A stretch of DNA of 64,000 nucleotides from Vreelandella aquamarina (lineage in GTDB: Bacteria > Pseudomonadota > Gammaproteobacteria > Pseudomonadales > Halomonadaceae), in assembly GCF_900110265.1 (NCBI RefSeq), contig NZ_FODB01000002.1:1-64000 (forward strand). Direction: 5' to 3'. The notes under the pieces are model-generated. The model saw nothing but the letters and a program-made list of their open reading frames with translations. It ran no database searches and was not told the DNA's origin. A program made the position numbers and the translations under genes. Shown here in pieces: positions 8,896 to 17,469 of this stretch. The first letter of the stretch is position 1, and each line of letters begins with the position of its first letter.

Positions 8896-10062
8896 TTAGT
8901 TGCTGCTTGGCTGGCTCTCTTCAGCCGCTTGGGCATCTTCGCTCTCTGCATTGTTGTCATCACCAGCGCTATCTTCTTGGTCCTGGCCTTCCTGATTTTG
9001 CTGATCTTGTTGGTTTTGCTGTTCACCCGTTAGGCTGGGCACCTCACCAGAGGCAGCATCTTCTACGTTTAAACGCTCATCCAGCGCAGAGAGTTCATCG
9101 CGCCACTCGCTCAACTGCGCTTCTAAACGTGCTAGCTGCTCTTCACGGGTTTCGATATCGCTCTCGACCTTAGCCACTTCATCGCGACCGATATCCAGTG
9201 CCACCATCAGGTCGTCCATTTCAGTGCGAACCTGCTCTAGGCTTTGCTGCTCTTCTTCGCGCAGCTGAGTTAAAGAGTCCACTTCTGATTGCAGCGAGTC
9301 ACGCTCTTCAACCACGTTATCGCGCTCATCCTGCAAGGTTTGCAGCTCGCTCTCCTGGGCAGCAATTTCCTCTTCAAGCGTCGCTAAGCGCTCATTGGCA
9401 TCCGTCACTTGGGCTTCAAGATCGCTTAGCTTGGTTTCAGCGGCGCCTAGCTCTTCAACAGCTTGCTGACGCTGCTCTTCAGCTTCCTGACGAGCAGACT
9501 CTGCCTGCTGACGAGCGTCCTCGGCACTTTGACGAGCTTCTTCAACCTGCTGAAGCGACGCCTCCGCCTCATCGCGCTCACTTACCACTTGCTCACGCTC
9601 TTCACGAAGCGACTGCAACTCGCTTGCGGTGCTGGCAAGCTGCTCTTCCAAAGCAGTGACTTCCTGCTGCAGCGTTTCACGCTGGCTTTCTAACTCTTCA
9701 AGACGAGACTGTACGCTGCTGACATCTCCCTGAGCAGACTCAAGGCTGGCGGTTGCCTCTGCTTGCTGCTGCTCTAAAGACGCCATTTCATCGCGCATCG
9801 CGGTCAAATCAGTTTCGGCCTGCTCTACTTCCGACAGGCGCTGGCTGAGCTCAGTATTCTCTTGCTCAACGCTGGCGAGCTGCCCTTCAAGCGCCTCTAC
9901 ACGCTCCTGGTGGGTGCCTGAATTGGATTGCGCCATAATGGCCCAGATCACCGCAATGGCTGCAATACCGGCAATACCTTTGACCCGGTTATCCTTAAAC
10001 AGCGTTTTCATATCCGGCTTGTGGCCTGGCGTGTACTGATCTGAACGGTTTTCTTCTGACAT
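8896..10062 (-). CDS. Single-span membrane protein with long coiled coil, function unknown
   Basis: No family recognised with confidence. With start ATG 10062 (GAGGGG upstream) the product has 388 residues. It has a hydrophilic N-terminus (about 25 residues), one transmembrane helix (about 30-47, GIAGIAAIAVIWAIMA), then about 270 residues of almost unbroken heptad coiled coil very rich in Glu, Gln, Ala and Ser, including a degenerate repeat of the type RQQAESARQEAEEQRQQA. The last 60 residues are Gln/Asp/Glu-rich and probably disordered. Topology suggests an inner-membrane anchor with a long periplasmic rod. A scaffolding or envelope-spanning role is a guess. Such proteins are often mis-annotated as chromosome partition or SMC-like proteins. 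Monocistronic, with its own terminator. Confidence 0.75.
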   Translation of the reverse strand: MSEENRSDQYTPGHKPDMKTLFKDNRVKGIAGIAAIAVIWAIMAQSNSGTHQERVEALEGQLASVEQENTELSQRLSEVEQAETDLTAMRDEMASLEQQQAEATASLESAQGDVSSVQSRLEELESQRETLQQEVTALEEQLASTASELQSLREEREQVVSERDEAEASLQQVEEARQSAEDARQQAESARQEAEEQRQQAVEELGAAETKLSDLEAQVTDANERLATLEEEIAAQESELQTLQDERDNVVEERDSLQSEVDSLTQLREEEQQSLEQVRTEMDDLMVALDIGRDEVAKVESDIETREEQLARLEAQLSEWRDELSALDERLNVEDAASGEVPSLTGEQQNQQDQQNQEGQDQEDSAGDDNNAESEDAQAAEESQPSSN

Positions 10063-10208
10063 GCTGCGCCCCTCTTTTTGCTTGGCTACTGGCGTTAGCA
10101 GCGTTAGTGGCAAGTAGCACGATAAGTGAATGATCGTTTTTTAAAAGTGCTCTTTACTAGCATACACAGACAATTACATAACGCCACCCGGCTTGGCTCT
10201 CAAAACGC

Positions 10209-11081
10209 TCAACCATCTGTTAAACGCGCATGCTTACCCTCTGAAAAACCAACTGCTGTTCCGCTATCAGTCTCAAACCATGAAAGCGTCCGGTGCAGCG
10301 ATACCACGCTACCAATTATTAACAGCGTGGGTGGCTTAATGTCACCTGCTAAAAAGCCATCCGGCAAATGCTGTAGTGTGCCTATGTGGGTTCGTTGCTG
10401 TTGTGTAGTGCCTTGCTCAATCAGTGCAAGAGGTGTTGCTGGGTTTAAACCATGAGCAATCAGCTCCTGACAGATCAACGTGAGATTGCTCAACCCCATA
10501 TAAAACACCAGCGTTTGGCCAGGCTGAGCTAAGGTGGGCCAATCTAGGGTAAATTCGCCATGCTGAAGATGTCCGGTCACAAACCGCACCGACTGCGCAT
10601 GGTCGCGATGCGTCAACGGAATGCCCGCATAAGCTGCACATCCGGAAGCGGCGGTAATGCCAGGCACTACCTCAACGGGCACATTAGCGGCGACCAGCGT
10701 TTCAAGCTCTTCACCACCGCGCCCAAAAATAAATGGATCACCGCCTTTCAGGCGTACCACCTGCTTTCCTTGCCTAGCCCACTCTACCAGCGATTGATTG
10801 ATATCCTCCTGCGGGACGCTATGGGAGGAGCGCGCTTTGCCCACGTAGTGGCGCGCGGTCTCTGCGGGTAACAGTGCCAAAATTTCATCGCTAACCAAGC
10901 GGTCATACAGCACGACTTCCGCACTCAAAAGTCGTTTGTAAGCCTTTAACGTTAATAAATCAGGGTCTCCTGGGCCAGCCCCTACCAAGCTAACGCGCCC
11001 CTGGGAACGCGGCGCCGCTTCAGATGCTGTTGCCGTAACGGCGCCCGTGTGTAATTTCTGCGTAACCAAAGCGACCACCAA
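10209..11081 (-). CDS. cobA: Uroporphyrinogen-III C-methyltransferase (SUMT)
   Basis: Methylates uroporphyrinogen III at C2 and C7 using SAM to give precorrin-2, the entry to siroheme and cobalamin. SUMT motifs are intact: [39 protein letters not shown] and AGIPLTHRD. It is the single-domain form (about 260 conserved residues), without the CysG dehydrogenase/chelatase part. The start is uncertain: the longest frame begins at TTG 11081 with no clear ribosome binding site, and the conserved domain begins near [11 protein letters not shown]. Its usual partners (nitrite reductase, cysG, cob genes) are not adjacent. Confidence 0.9.
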   Translation of the reverse strand: MVVALVTQKLHTGAVTATASEAAPRSQGRVSLVGAGPGDPDLLTLKAYKRLLSAEVVLYDRLVSDEILALLPAETARHYVGKARSSHSVPQEDINQSLVEWARQGKQVVRLKGGDPFIFGRGGEELETLVAANVPVEVVPGITAASGCAAYAGIPLTHRDHAQSVRFVTGHLQHGEFTLDWPTLAQPGQTLVFYMGLSNLTLICQELIAHGLNPATPLALIEQGTTQQQRTHIGTLQHLPDGFLAGDIKPPTLLIIGSVVSLHRTLSWFETDSGTAVGFSEGKHARLTDG

Positions 11082-11310
11082 ATAGAATTAAATTATTTTT
11101 TAATATTTCAAAAAAGAATAAAAAGCATAATCCGCCCCAACCTTTGTCATTTTTACGGCAAAACAACAAAAATGGAATAGATGAGAGATTTTTAATTACC
11201 AAAAAATATTAAAAAAGATGAATTGTCAGCAAAAGCTTACATATTGTTTACGATTTTACCGCTAATCTTCACGGCTAAATTACAACAGGTATAAAATTGG
11301 AGATTCACGC
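11082..11310. other. AT-rich divergent intergenic region cobA / GGDEF
   Basis: About 230 bp, visibly much more AT-rich than its surroundings (long A and T runs at 11085-11225). It must hold promoters for both divergent genes. I cannot assign boxes with confidence and see no small gene. Confidence 0.5.
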
Positions 11311-12222
11311 ATGCCCGTGAATGATGCACCTGTACCTCCTGTAGCCATACCTCAAAGTGCTGATACCTTAGTTCCACATATCCCTGGGGTGCTTTTTCAA
11401 TTCTATCGCTCCCATAGCGGCCATATGCACTTCCCTTACCTAGAGGGCGGCGGCATGGCACTTGCTTATGTTGACAGACAGCAGCTAGCGACCAATGCAA
11501 GCCAACTAATCGAACAGTTGACAGGTGATGATCACCCTAAGGTGATGTCAGCCATTGAGCGCTCCGCGCGCTGGATGCTGCCGTTAAATACGCGTTTCAG
11601 GCTGCCCTTTCCTAAAGCAAAACCGCACTGGATCGCCGTTAGCGCTAACCCCGAGCCAATGGAGACGGGGGTACGCTGGAACGGCATTATGCTGGATATT
11701 ACTGACCAAGTGCTGGAAGAGCTTCGCTTGCGCAAACTAAGCGATACCGACCCGCTGACCGGCCTACCTAATCGGCGCAAACTGATGGGGCAATTAACCC
11801 ACCTCACATCGCTGAGCACACGCCACGGTACGCCGCTTTCGATTATGATGATCGACATCGACCACTTCAAACGGCTCAACGACCGCTGGGGTCATCTACA
11901 AGGTGATAGCGTTCTGGCACAGCTAGCCGATGTGACGCAGTCACTGCTTCGCTGTGAAGATATGGTGGCAAGGCTAGGAGGTGAAGAGTTTATGGTAGTG
12001 CTGCCGCTTACCTCGCTGCAGCAATGCCATAAGCTTGCCGACCGTTTACGCCACACCATTGCAGACTACGATTTTGGCATTGGCCAGGGTAACGTCACAC
12101 TCAGCATTGGCGTGGCTGAATATCGTTGCGGAGAGCCACTGGTGAGCCTGATCGAACGGGCCGATCGAGCGTTATATAGTGCAAAGGATGTTGGTCGTGA
12201 CTGTGTCTGCCTTCTACCCTGA
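11311..12222 (+). CDS. Diguanylate cyclase (GGDEF domain) with N-terminal sensory region
   Basis: Makes cyclic di-GMP from two GTP. Residues 144-303 form a complete GGDEF domain: [10 protein letters not shown] at its start, the metal-binding [10 protein letters not shown] and active site GGEEF at 223-227. The inhibitory I-site RxxD is present as RCED (214-217), exactly five residues before GGEEF, so product feedback is expected. Residues 20-135 look like a PAS-type fold (ending in [11 protein letters not shown]) with no transmembrane helix, so the protein is a cytosolic sensor with unknown signal. GGAG precedes ATG 11311. Confidence 0.93.
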   Translation: MPVNDAPVPPVAIPQSADTLVPHIPGVLFQFYRSHSGHMHFPYLEGGGMALAYVDRQQLATNASQLIEQLTGDDHPKVMSAIERSARWMLPLNTRFRLPFPKAKPHWIAVSANPEPMETGVRWNGIMLDITDQVLEELRLRKLSDTDPLTGLPNRRKLMGQLTHLTSLSTRHGTPLSIMMIDIDHFKRLNDRWGHLQGDSVLAQLADVTQSLLRCEDMVARLGGEEFMVVLPLTSLQQCHKLADRLRHTIADYDFGIGQGNVTLSIGVAEYRCGEPLVSLIERADRALYSAKDVGRDCVCLLP

Positions 12223-12251
12223 TAGATAAGTCAACCCTGGAGACTAACACT

Positions 12252-12590
12252 ATGACATCTCTTGCTCAGTCGCAGTGCGAACCCTGCAGCGGTAGCGCTA
12301 TACCGCTCTCTTATGACGCATGCCAAGCGCATCTTAAGGCGCTTCCAGAGTGGCAGATTATCGAGCACGATGGCATCATGAAGCTGACGAGACAATTTAC
12401 GTTTCGTAATTTTGCTGATGCGCTAGCGTTTAGCCAGCGTGTTGGTGATGTCGCAGAGCAGGCTGGCCATCACCCAGTATTGGTGACCGAGTGGGGCAAA
12501 ACCACGGTGACGTGGTGGTCTCATAAAATAAACGGCCTGCATCTTAATGACTTCATTCTTGCCGCCAGAACCGACGAGGTAGCCGAATAA
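12252..12590 (+). CDS. phhB: Pterin-4a-carbinolamine dehydratase
   Basis: Dehydrates 4a-hydroxytetrahydrobiopterin, recycling the pterin cofactor of phenylalanine hydroxylase. The 112 residues carry the family motif: H73-H74 ([11 protein letters not shown]) and H91 within [13 protein letters not shown], the active-site histidines. It ends directly before the aminotransferase ATG (no gap), so the two are translationally coupled. That recalls phhABC of Pseudomonas aeruginosa, but no phenylalanine hydroxylase gene lies here. Confidence 0.93.
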   Translation: MTSLAQSQCEPCSGSAIPLSYDACQAHLKALPEWQIIEHDGIMKLTRQFTFRNFADALAFSQRVGDVAEQAGHHPVLVTEWGKTTVTWWSHKINGLHLNDFILAARTDEVAE

Positions 12591-13781
12591 ATGTTTGAGC
12601 AAATTGAGCGAGTCCCTGGAGATGCCATTCTCGGGCTGATCGAAGCTTTCAAAAAAGATACCAACCCGCAGAAAGTGGACCTTGGTGTTGGTGTATACCG
12701 CGACGCCGCTGGCAACACGCCGGTCATGCGCGCCGTCAAGGAAGCAGAAGCTCGCCTGCTCAAGAATGAAACCACCAAAACCTACATTGGCTCCCACGGT
12801 GCACCCGCTTATGGCAATGTCGTTCTGCCGATGGTATTGGGCGCTGACTCTGCGGTGCTAAAAGCCAACCGCGCCAGCGCTACCCAGTCCCCTGGCGGCA
12901 CCGGTGCCTTACGTCTGGCAGCCGACTTTATTGCCAGCCAACTGCCAGGTAAAGGCATTTGGGTCAGCGACCCCACTTGGCCGAACCACCACGGTATTTT
13001 CACCGCTGCCGGCATTGAACTGCATAAGTACCCCTATGTAGATGCCGACAACCGTTTAGATTTTGATGGTATGTTGGCCGCGCTGAAAAAGATCCCCGAA
13101 GGCGATGTAGTGGTATTGCATGCCTGCTGCCACAACCCGACCGGTTTTGATCTTTCTCAACAGCAGTGGCAAGAAGTGCTGGCGGTACTGAAAGAGCGCC
13201 ATTTGTTGCCACTCGTCGACTTCGCTTACCAAGGTTTCGGTGAAGGCCTTGATGAAGACGCCTATGGCGTTCGCCTGCTAGCTGAAAACCTGGATGAAGT
13301 GATCATCACCAGTTCCTGCTCCAAGAACTTTGGCATTTACTGTGAGCGCACAGGCTGCTTAATTCTGGTCGCTAAAGACGCAGAGCAGATGGAGAACGTT
13401 CGCTCCCAGGTGGCTATTGTGGCCCGTGAAAACTACTCTAACCCGCCAGCCCACGGCGGTGCGATTGTCAGCGAGATTTTGCATGATGCAGAGCTTTCTG
13501 CCATGTGGCGCGAAGAGCTGACCGAAATGCGTGACCGGATCAACACGCTGCGTCGTGACTTCGTTGATGCGCTGAAGCCTTACGGTCTCGATGAGAAGTA
13601 CGCCTGCGTTGCCGAGCAGCGCGGTATGTTCTCTTACACCGGCCTCACGCCCGAACAGGTAGATCGTCTGCGCGACGAGTTCGGCATATATATGGTGCGC
13701 TCTGGCCGCGCGAACGTGGCAGGCTTCTCCCATGAAAATCTGCCCTACCTCGCCAAAGCCATTGCTTCGGTTAACGACTAA
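12591..13781 (+). CDS. Aromatic/aspartate aminotransferase, class I
   Basis: A PLP-dependent family I aminotransferase of 396 residues (AspC/TyrB/PhhC group). PLP-binding Lys is K245 in SSCSKNFGIYCERTG. Other conserved elements are HNPTG at 181-185, the cofactor-binding D210 with FAYQGFG, and the substrate Arg in RSGRANVAG near the C-terminus. E. coli AspC/TyrB have SKN(F)GLYNERVG at the lysine block; Cys replacing Tyr and Asn here marks a diverged subgroup. The neighbour phhB argues for a tyrosine/phenylalanine aminotransferase (PhhC-like) rather than a dedicated aspartate enzyme; this is inference from context. Confidence 0.9.
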   Translation: MFEQIERVPGDAILGLIEAFKKDTNPQKVDLGVGVYRDAAGNTPVMRAVKEAEARLLKNETTKTYIGSHGAPAYGNVVLPMVLGADSAVLKANRASATQSPGGTGALRLAADFIASQLPGKGIWVSDPTWPNHHGIFTAAGIELHKYPYVDADNRLDFDGMLAALKKIPEGDVVVLHACCHNPTGFDLSQQQWQEVLAVLKERHLLPLVDFAYQGFGEGLDEDAYGVRLLAENLDEVIITSSCSKNFGIYCERTGCLILVAKDAEQMENVRSQVAIVARENYSNPPAHGGAIVSEILHDAELSAMWREELTEMRDRINTLRRDFVDALKPYGLDEKYACVAEQRGMFSYTGLTPEQVDRLRDEFGIYMVRSGRANVAGFSHENLPYLAKAIASVND

Positions 13782-13800
13782 CCAACGGCATACCCTATCC

Positions 13801-13829
13801 ACGCCCAGGCCAAGCGCCTGGGCGTTTTT
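13801..13829 (+). terminator. Terminator of phhB-aminotransferase operon
   Basis: ACGCCCAGGC and GCCTGGGCGT form a 10-bp stem with a short loop, followed by TTTTTG. It lies 20 bp after the aminotransferase stop. Confidence 0.92.
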
Positions 13830-13897
13830 GTTGGTAACAACTGGCTATTTCGAAAAGCCATAAGATTATCAATCCCCTTGGCAAATGTTGTGTACAA

Positions 13898-14086
13898 TTG
13901 CGCGTTCGTCGCCAATTCCGACGAGCAGCCGCGTTTGCTGTGATAGCCGCAGGCTTCTCGTTTGTCGGCTTAATGCATGCGCCCAAACTCGCTTTTAACG
14001 CCGCGCCGGAATTTGTGATGGGCTACTTAGCCATGGCCCTGCTGTTTACGTACTTCTCGTTCCAAGAAGCCCCCTATAAACGCTAA
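13898..14086 (+). pseudogene. Short hydrophobic reading frame, probable 3' remnant of a permease gene
   Basis: The frame encodes about 62 residues with two hydrophobic segments (AAAFAVIAAGFSFVGLMHA and FVMGYLAMALLFTYFSF). The frame stays open upstream to a stop at about 13835, just after the terminator of the preceding operon. It has no ATG or GTG and no ribosome binding site; only TTG 13898 could serve. The motif pattern (RRAAAF, GLMHAPKL, GYLAMAL) reminds me of the C-terminal end of large NCS2-like permeases. I therefore read it as a truncated gene end, not a functional gene. A genuine small membrane protein is the alternative. Confidence 0.4.
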
Positions 14087-14087
14087 G

Positions 14088-15455
14088 CTAGCCTGACGCT
14101 CCCGCCTGCCGATGCGGGCGGGAGAGGATACGCTTCAGCAAGACCCACGCCGTTAGCCCGGCCAGTAGGTTGCCGATAGCTGCACCAGCAGCGAGGCCCG
14201 TCCAGCCAAATAGCGCTGCCCCTAGCCATAAACAGGGCAAGTAGCAGATAAACAGCCGCGCACTGGAAAGCAGCATTGCCCTAAGCGGCCACCCCAGCGC
14301 ATTACCGGCCGATACGACCAGCATACAGACACCAAGTGCTGCGTAGCTTGGCAGCATAAAGCGAATCAGCAGAGCAAGTTCACTCTGCACCTCTGGATTG
14401 CCCGCCAAGGCCATGGCCACCCACGGCGACGCTAACGCCAGCAGCACGCCAAGGCTTAGCTGCCAGATCACGGCCACTTTTAATGCTAGACGCATAAGCT
14501 GCTGAATTTGCCCCCAATCCCCCGCGCCATAACAGCGCCCCAGCCAAGGGGGCAACGACATGGTCATCGCTAAAATCACCATGAGCGATAGCGTCTCAAG
14601 GCGACTCGCTAACCCCCACGCCGCTACTTGGGTGTCGCCTAAGCCCGCCACTGCGGCAATGGCAAGCATTGCCGCCAGCGGCGGCATTAACTGGCTGACC
14701 ATCGCGGGAGCGGCAATGCCTGTAAAAGGCCGCCATGAGCGCACAGCTTCTTGCCCAATATCATCCATTGTCGCCCACTGACAGCGCCGCAATTTAGCCC
14801 CTGTTAGCAACAGCCCAACGGAAAACGCCACGGCAGTCGCCCACGCTGCCCCCGGAAGCCCCCAACCTTCCCAGCCACCTACACCAAAAATAAACAGCGG
14901 ATCGAGTGCTAGGTTGATCAGGCTACTGAGCACCATCATCTTGCCGGGCATGCGTGTATCACCGTTAGCACGAAAAACGCTATACATAAAGTAAAGCAGC
15001 GCCCCTAACCAGGCAGAAAATAGCTGAGGCCCCCAGTAGGTACGAATATACGTCAGCGCCGTTTCGTCCGCCCCCAACAGCTGAAAGAGCGGCACCTGAA
15101 GCAGCCATAACGCCACTGCCAGTACGGCAATCACCGCCCCACCAGCAATCAGCACTAGACTTGAGAGCCGCTTGGCCCTCGCCTGCTCTCCTGCTCCTAA
15201 TGCTCTGGAAATCAGCGCGGCGATGGCAATGCCCATTCCCACCTGTATACCAATGATCAAAAACGACAGAGGAAAGGTAAACGACTGAGCCGCCAGCGGC
15301 GCAGTGCCTAAACGTGCGATAAACGCACTATCCACAAGCTGAAAACCCAATAGCGCCAGCACACCAATGGCCATCGGCCACGTTTGCCGCCATAGGGTTA
15401 TCGCCAACTCGCGTTGTTGCATGACAGCTGCCAAAAACTGACTCCTTAACATCAT
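14088..15455 (-). CDS. MATE family efflux transporter
   Basis: A 455-residue inner-membrane protein with about 12 transmembrane segments, in two homologous halves joined near residue 230. It belongs to the multidrug and toxic compound extrusion family (Na+ or H+ driven export of cationic drugs; DinF/NorM branch). Conserved features include ALLGFQLVDSAFIARLGTAPLAAQSF at the N-terminus and RANGDTRMPGKMMVLSSLINLALDPLFIFG in the middle. It is a single gene; its 3' end lies next to the permease remnant at 13898-14086. Substrate not predictable. Confidence 0.9.
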   Translation of the reverse strand: MMLRSQFLAAVMQQRELAITLWRQTWPMAIGVLALLGFQLVDSAFIARLGTAPLAAQSFTFPLSFLIIGIQVGMGIAIAALISRALGAGEQARAKRLSSLVLIAGGAVIAVLAVALWLLQVPLFQLLGADETALTYIRTYWGPQLFSAWLGALLYFMYSVFRANGDTRMPGKMMVLSSLINLALDPLFIFGVGGWEGWGLPGAAWATAVAFSVGLLLTGAKLRRCQWATMDDIGQEAVRSWRPFTGIAAPAMVSQLMPPLAAMLAIAAVAGLGDTQVAAWGLASRLETLSLMVILAMTMSLPPWLGRCYGAGDWGQIQQLMRLALKVAVIWQLSLGVLLALASPWVAMALAGNPEVQSELALLIRFMLPSYAALGVCMLVVSAGNALGWPLRAMLLSSARLFICYLPCLWLGAALFGWTGLAAGAAIGNLLAGLTAWVLLKRILSRPHRQAGASG

Positions 15456-15476
15456 AAATGTAGGAATACTAAACGC

Positions 15477-15515
15477 AAAAAAACGCCACCACCCGTTAGG
15501 GTGGCGGCGTTTTTA
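15477..15515 (-). terminator. Terminator of the cytochrome b561-yceI operon
   Basis: AAAACGCC-A-CCACCC and GGGTGG-C-GGCGTTTTT pair around GTTA with A/T runs on either side. It lies directly downstream of yceI (stop 15527) on the minus strand and could also insulate the MATE promoter. Confidence 0.88.
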
Positions 15516-15526
15516 AACCGTATCGC

Positions 15527-16111
15527 TTACTGGCGAATACCTTCAAACGTCACGTACAGCTCAACTTCGTGCATAACTTCCGGGAAATCGCTCATGTTAA
15601 TACCGAAATCGCCGAGGGTAAGCATCGTGCTGCCTTCAAAACCTGCACGGTAATTGCCCCAGGGGTCTTCACCTTCGCCCATCAGGGTTACCGGCATTTC
15701 GATCACTTGAGTCTGACCATGCAGCGTTAGCTCACCGGTCACAACGCCTTCATTGTCGCCGGTAGATTCAAAACCGGTAGAAGTAAACGTCGCCGTGGGG
15801 AATTCGCTGGCATTCAGGAAGTCACCACTCAAGATGTGACGGTCACGCTCAGCATGATTACTGGTCAGACTATCAATTTGAACTTCCATTTCGACAGAAG
15901 AAGCGTCCAGATCGTCAGCATCGTAAGAGAACTGGCCGTCAAACTCTTCAAAGCTGCCCAGGATGTAGGAGAAGCCCAGGTGGTTAATTTTGAATTGAAC
16001 GAAGGCGTGCTGGCCTTCCGTATCAATCTGGTAGTCCGCTGCCTGTGCTTGGCTCAAAGGAACCATCGCCGCTGCCGCTACGGCTACTGCCATTACGCTT
16101 TTCTTCATCAT
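15527..16111 (-). CDS. yceI: YceI family periplasmic lipid-binding protein
   Basis: YceI proteins are periplasmic lipocalin-like beta-barrels that bind isoprenoid lipids such as ubiquinone-type quinones. The 194-residue precursor starts at ATG 16111, placed 9 nt after AAGGAG, and has a signal peptide (MMKKSVMAVAVAAAAMVPLSQAQA, cut at AQA-AD). The mature part starts DYQIDTEGQHAFVQFKINHLG, followed by family blocks SFEEFDGQFSYD, NHAERDRHILSGDFLN and GELTLHGQTQ. It follows cytochrome b561 by 87 bp, the typical cybB-yceI operon. Confidence 0.93.
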   Translation of the reverse strand: MMKKSVMAVAVAAAAMVPLSQAQAADYQIDTEGQHAFVQFKINHLGFSYILGSFEEFDGQFSYDADDLDASSVEMEVQIDSLTSNHAERDRHILSGDFLNASEFPTATFTSTGFESTGDNEGVVTGELTLHGQTQVIEMPVTLMGEGEDPWGNYRAGFEGSTMLTLGDFGINMSDFPEVMHEVELYVTFEGIRQ

Positions 16112-16198
16112 TATTTCCATCTCCTTTCTTTCCTTTATGGGCACTGTCGGCATTGCCTCTACCTTACCCGACAGCGTTCAAAAATTGTCACCCAGCAA

Positions 16199-16756
16199 TC
16201 AGAGGCTGGTTCGGCTATAGCGGGGGTTTACCATCCGACTCAGCGTTGTATGACGATACCGGTAGTGATGTACTAACGCTGCCAGGGCATGACCACCCGC
16301 CAACAGCATTAGCGCAATCGCGCTATACCAATGAACCTCCCCCGCAAGGCTTGCCTGATTCGGCAGATCGTACAGCACCGCAGGAATCTCAAACCATCCA
16401 AACACGCTAATACCGCGGCCATTCGCTGTGGAAATCAAATAGCCACTGGTCAGCACAAGCAGTAATAGTACATAAAGCGCTATATGGCCCAGGTGAGCAG
16501 CAGCTTGCTCTAAGCGGCTGCCTTCTCCCGCAGGCGTGGGCTGAGCAAAACGCCATATTAAGCGGCCTACGGTCGCCAGTAGTAACAAAATACCTATCGA
16601 GCGATGAACCCAGGGGCCTTGGTTATACCAAGGATCGTAATAACCCAATCCGGTCATCCACCAGCCCAAAATAAACAACCCAATGATCGCCAGGGCACTG
16701 AGCCAGTGAAAAAGAATACTAATGACACCCCAACCGCTGCGTGTGTTCCGCAACAT
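16199..16756 (-). CDS. Cytochrome b561 family protein
   Basis: A di-heme b-type cytochrome of the inner membrane that transfers electrons from quinol. With start ATG 16756 it has 185 residues and four transmembrane helices. The heme-ligand histidines are seen in ILFHWLSA (helix 1), VHRSIG (helix 2), GEVHWYSA (helix 3-4 loop region) and GGHALAALVHHY (helix 4). The frame extends 20 residues further upstream, but those residues are basic and unlike the family. Co-transcribed with yceI, whose product may carry the quinone; that link is known from the family and inferred here. Confidence 0.9.
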   Translation of the reverse strand: MLRNTRSGWGVISILFHWLSALAIIGLFILGWWMTGLGYYDPWYNQGPWVHRSIGILLLLATVGRLIWRFAQPTPAGEGSRLEQAAAHLGHIALYVLLLLVLTSGYLISTANGRGISVFGWFEIPAVLYDLPNQASLAGEVHWYSAIALMLLAGGHALAALVHHYRYRHTTLSRMVNPRYSRTSL

Positions 16757-17090
16757 CCTTGATTCCCCATATAAAACTGCCCGCAAGGGTCTGCCCGCTC
16801 GTTTCGTAATGAGCATACCGTTTCACCGGCAAAAACTCTGCTGAAAAAAGCAGAATACATCGTTCGTAAAAACCATTGGTTATGTCGCTAATGACTCTGA
16901 TGCTTCTTCACAAATTCTCCACGACATGTTCCAAGCCTAGCATCTTAGACGAAAGTTTAAAAAATCGAACAAACCCAGCAATTTTAATCAATTTTACTAT
17001 TTGTTTAGCGCACTTATTATTAGCGCACTTTCTGACACGACACATCACAACGCTTTTAAACGAATCCACTATCTATAGAGAGTATGACCC
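16757..17090. other. AT-rich intergenic region with an 11-bp direct repeat
   Basis: About 330 bp between the divergent cytochrome b561 and small-secreted-protein genes, clearly AT-rich. TTAGCGCACTT occurs twice, at 17005-17015 and 17020-17030, a 15-bp period, about 60-85 bp before the ATG at 17091. Spacing of about one and a half helical turns and location suggest a regulator site. No promoter could be called with confidence. Confidence 0.45.
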
Positions 17091-17369
17091 ATGAAAAAAT
17101 TGACCCTTATTTCCGCTATCGCCCTAACATTGACCTCTACAGCGGCTCTAGCCGAACAAGGCTCTGCTGAGCTCAATGAAATCGTTCAGGCCAGCTCTTC
17201 TGTGAACCACAGCACAGAAAGCTTAAACCTGACGCCCGCTGATCTGACGCGTGTAAACGGTGATGCTGCTAAAAACACCGTTATCGAGCCTAGCTCTGAA
17301 GCGCGTCACTCAAACAGCAACAATGACCAGATTGCGCAGTCTGACCTGCCGCATCGCAACGCCTCCTAA
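17091..17369 (+). CDS. Small secreted protein, function unknown
   Basis: A 92-residue product with a clear signal peptide (MKKLTLISAIALTLTSTAALA, cut at ALA-E). The mature chain of about 70 residues is polar, rich in Ser, Asn, Ala and Glu, without cysteine and almost without aromatic residues, so it is probably unstructured or binds only in a complex. No family recognised. ATG follows GAGAG at usual spacing, and a terminator follows the stop. It stands alone between the cytochrome b561 and metZ operons. Confidence 0.7.
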   Translation: MKKLTLISAIALTLTSTAALAEQGSAELNEIVQASSSVNHSTESLNLTPADLTRVNGDAAKNTVIEPSSEARHSNSNNDQIAQSDLPHRNAS

Positions 17370-17420
17370 GACAGGTAAGCGCTGCTGTCCAACGCAGAAA
17401 CGCTTAGCTCCTTAGATGAC

Positions 17421-17450
17421 AAAAACCCACCTCACGGTGGGTTTTTTATT
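17421..17450. terminator. Bidirectional terminator between secreted protein and metZ
   Basis: AAAAACCCACC - TCAC - GGTGGGTTTTTT: stem of at least 10 bp, T-run on both strands, located between two convergent genes. Confidence 0.92.
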
Positions 17451-17469
17451 TAGCTTGAACCAATGTTCC

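Noticed and set aside
11020-11202. 60-codon hydrophobic frame in the AT-rich cobA upstream region
   Set aside because: Low-complexity AT-rich translation overlapping the cobA 5' end, no ribosome binding site.
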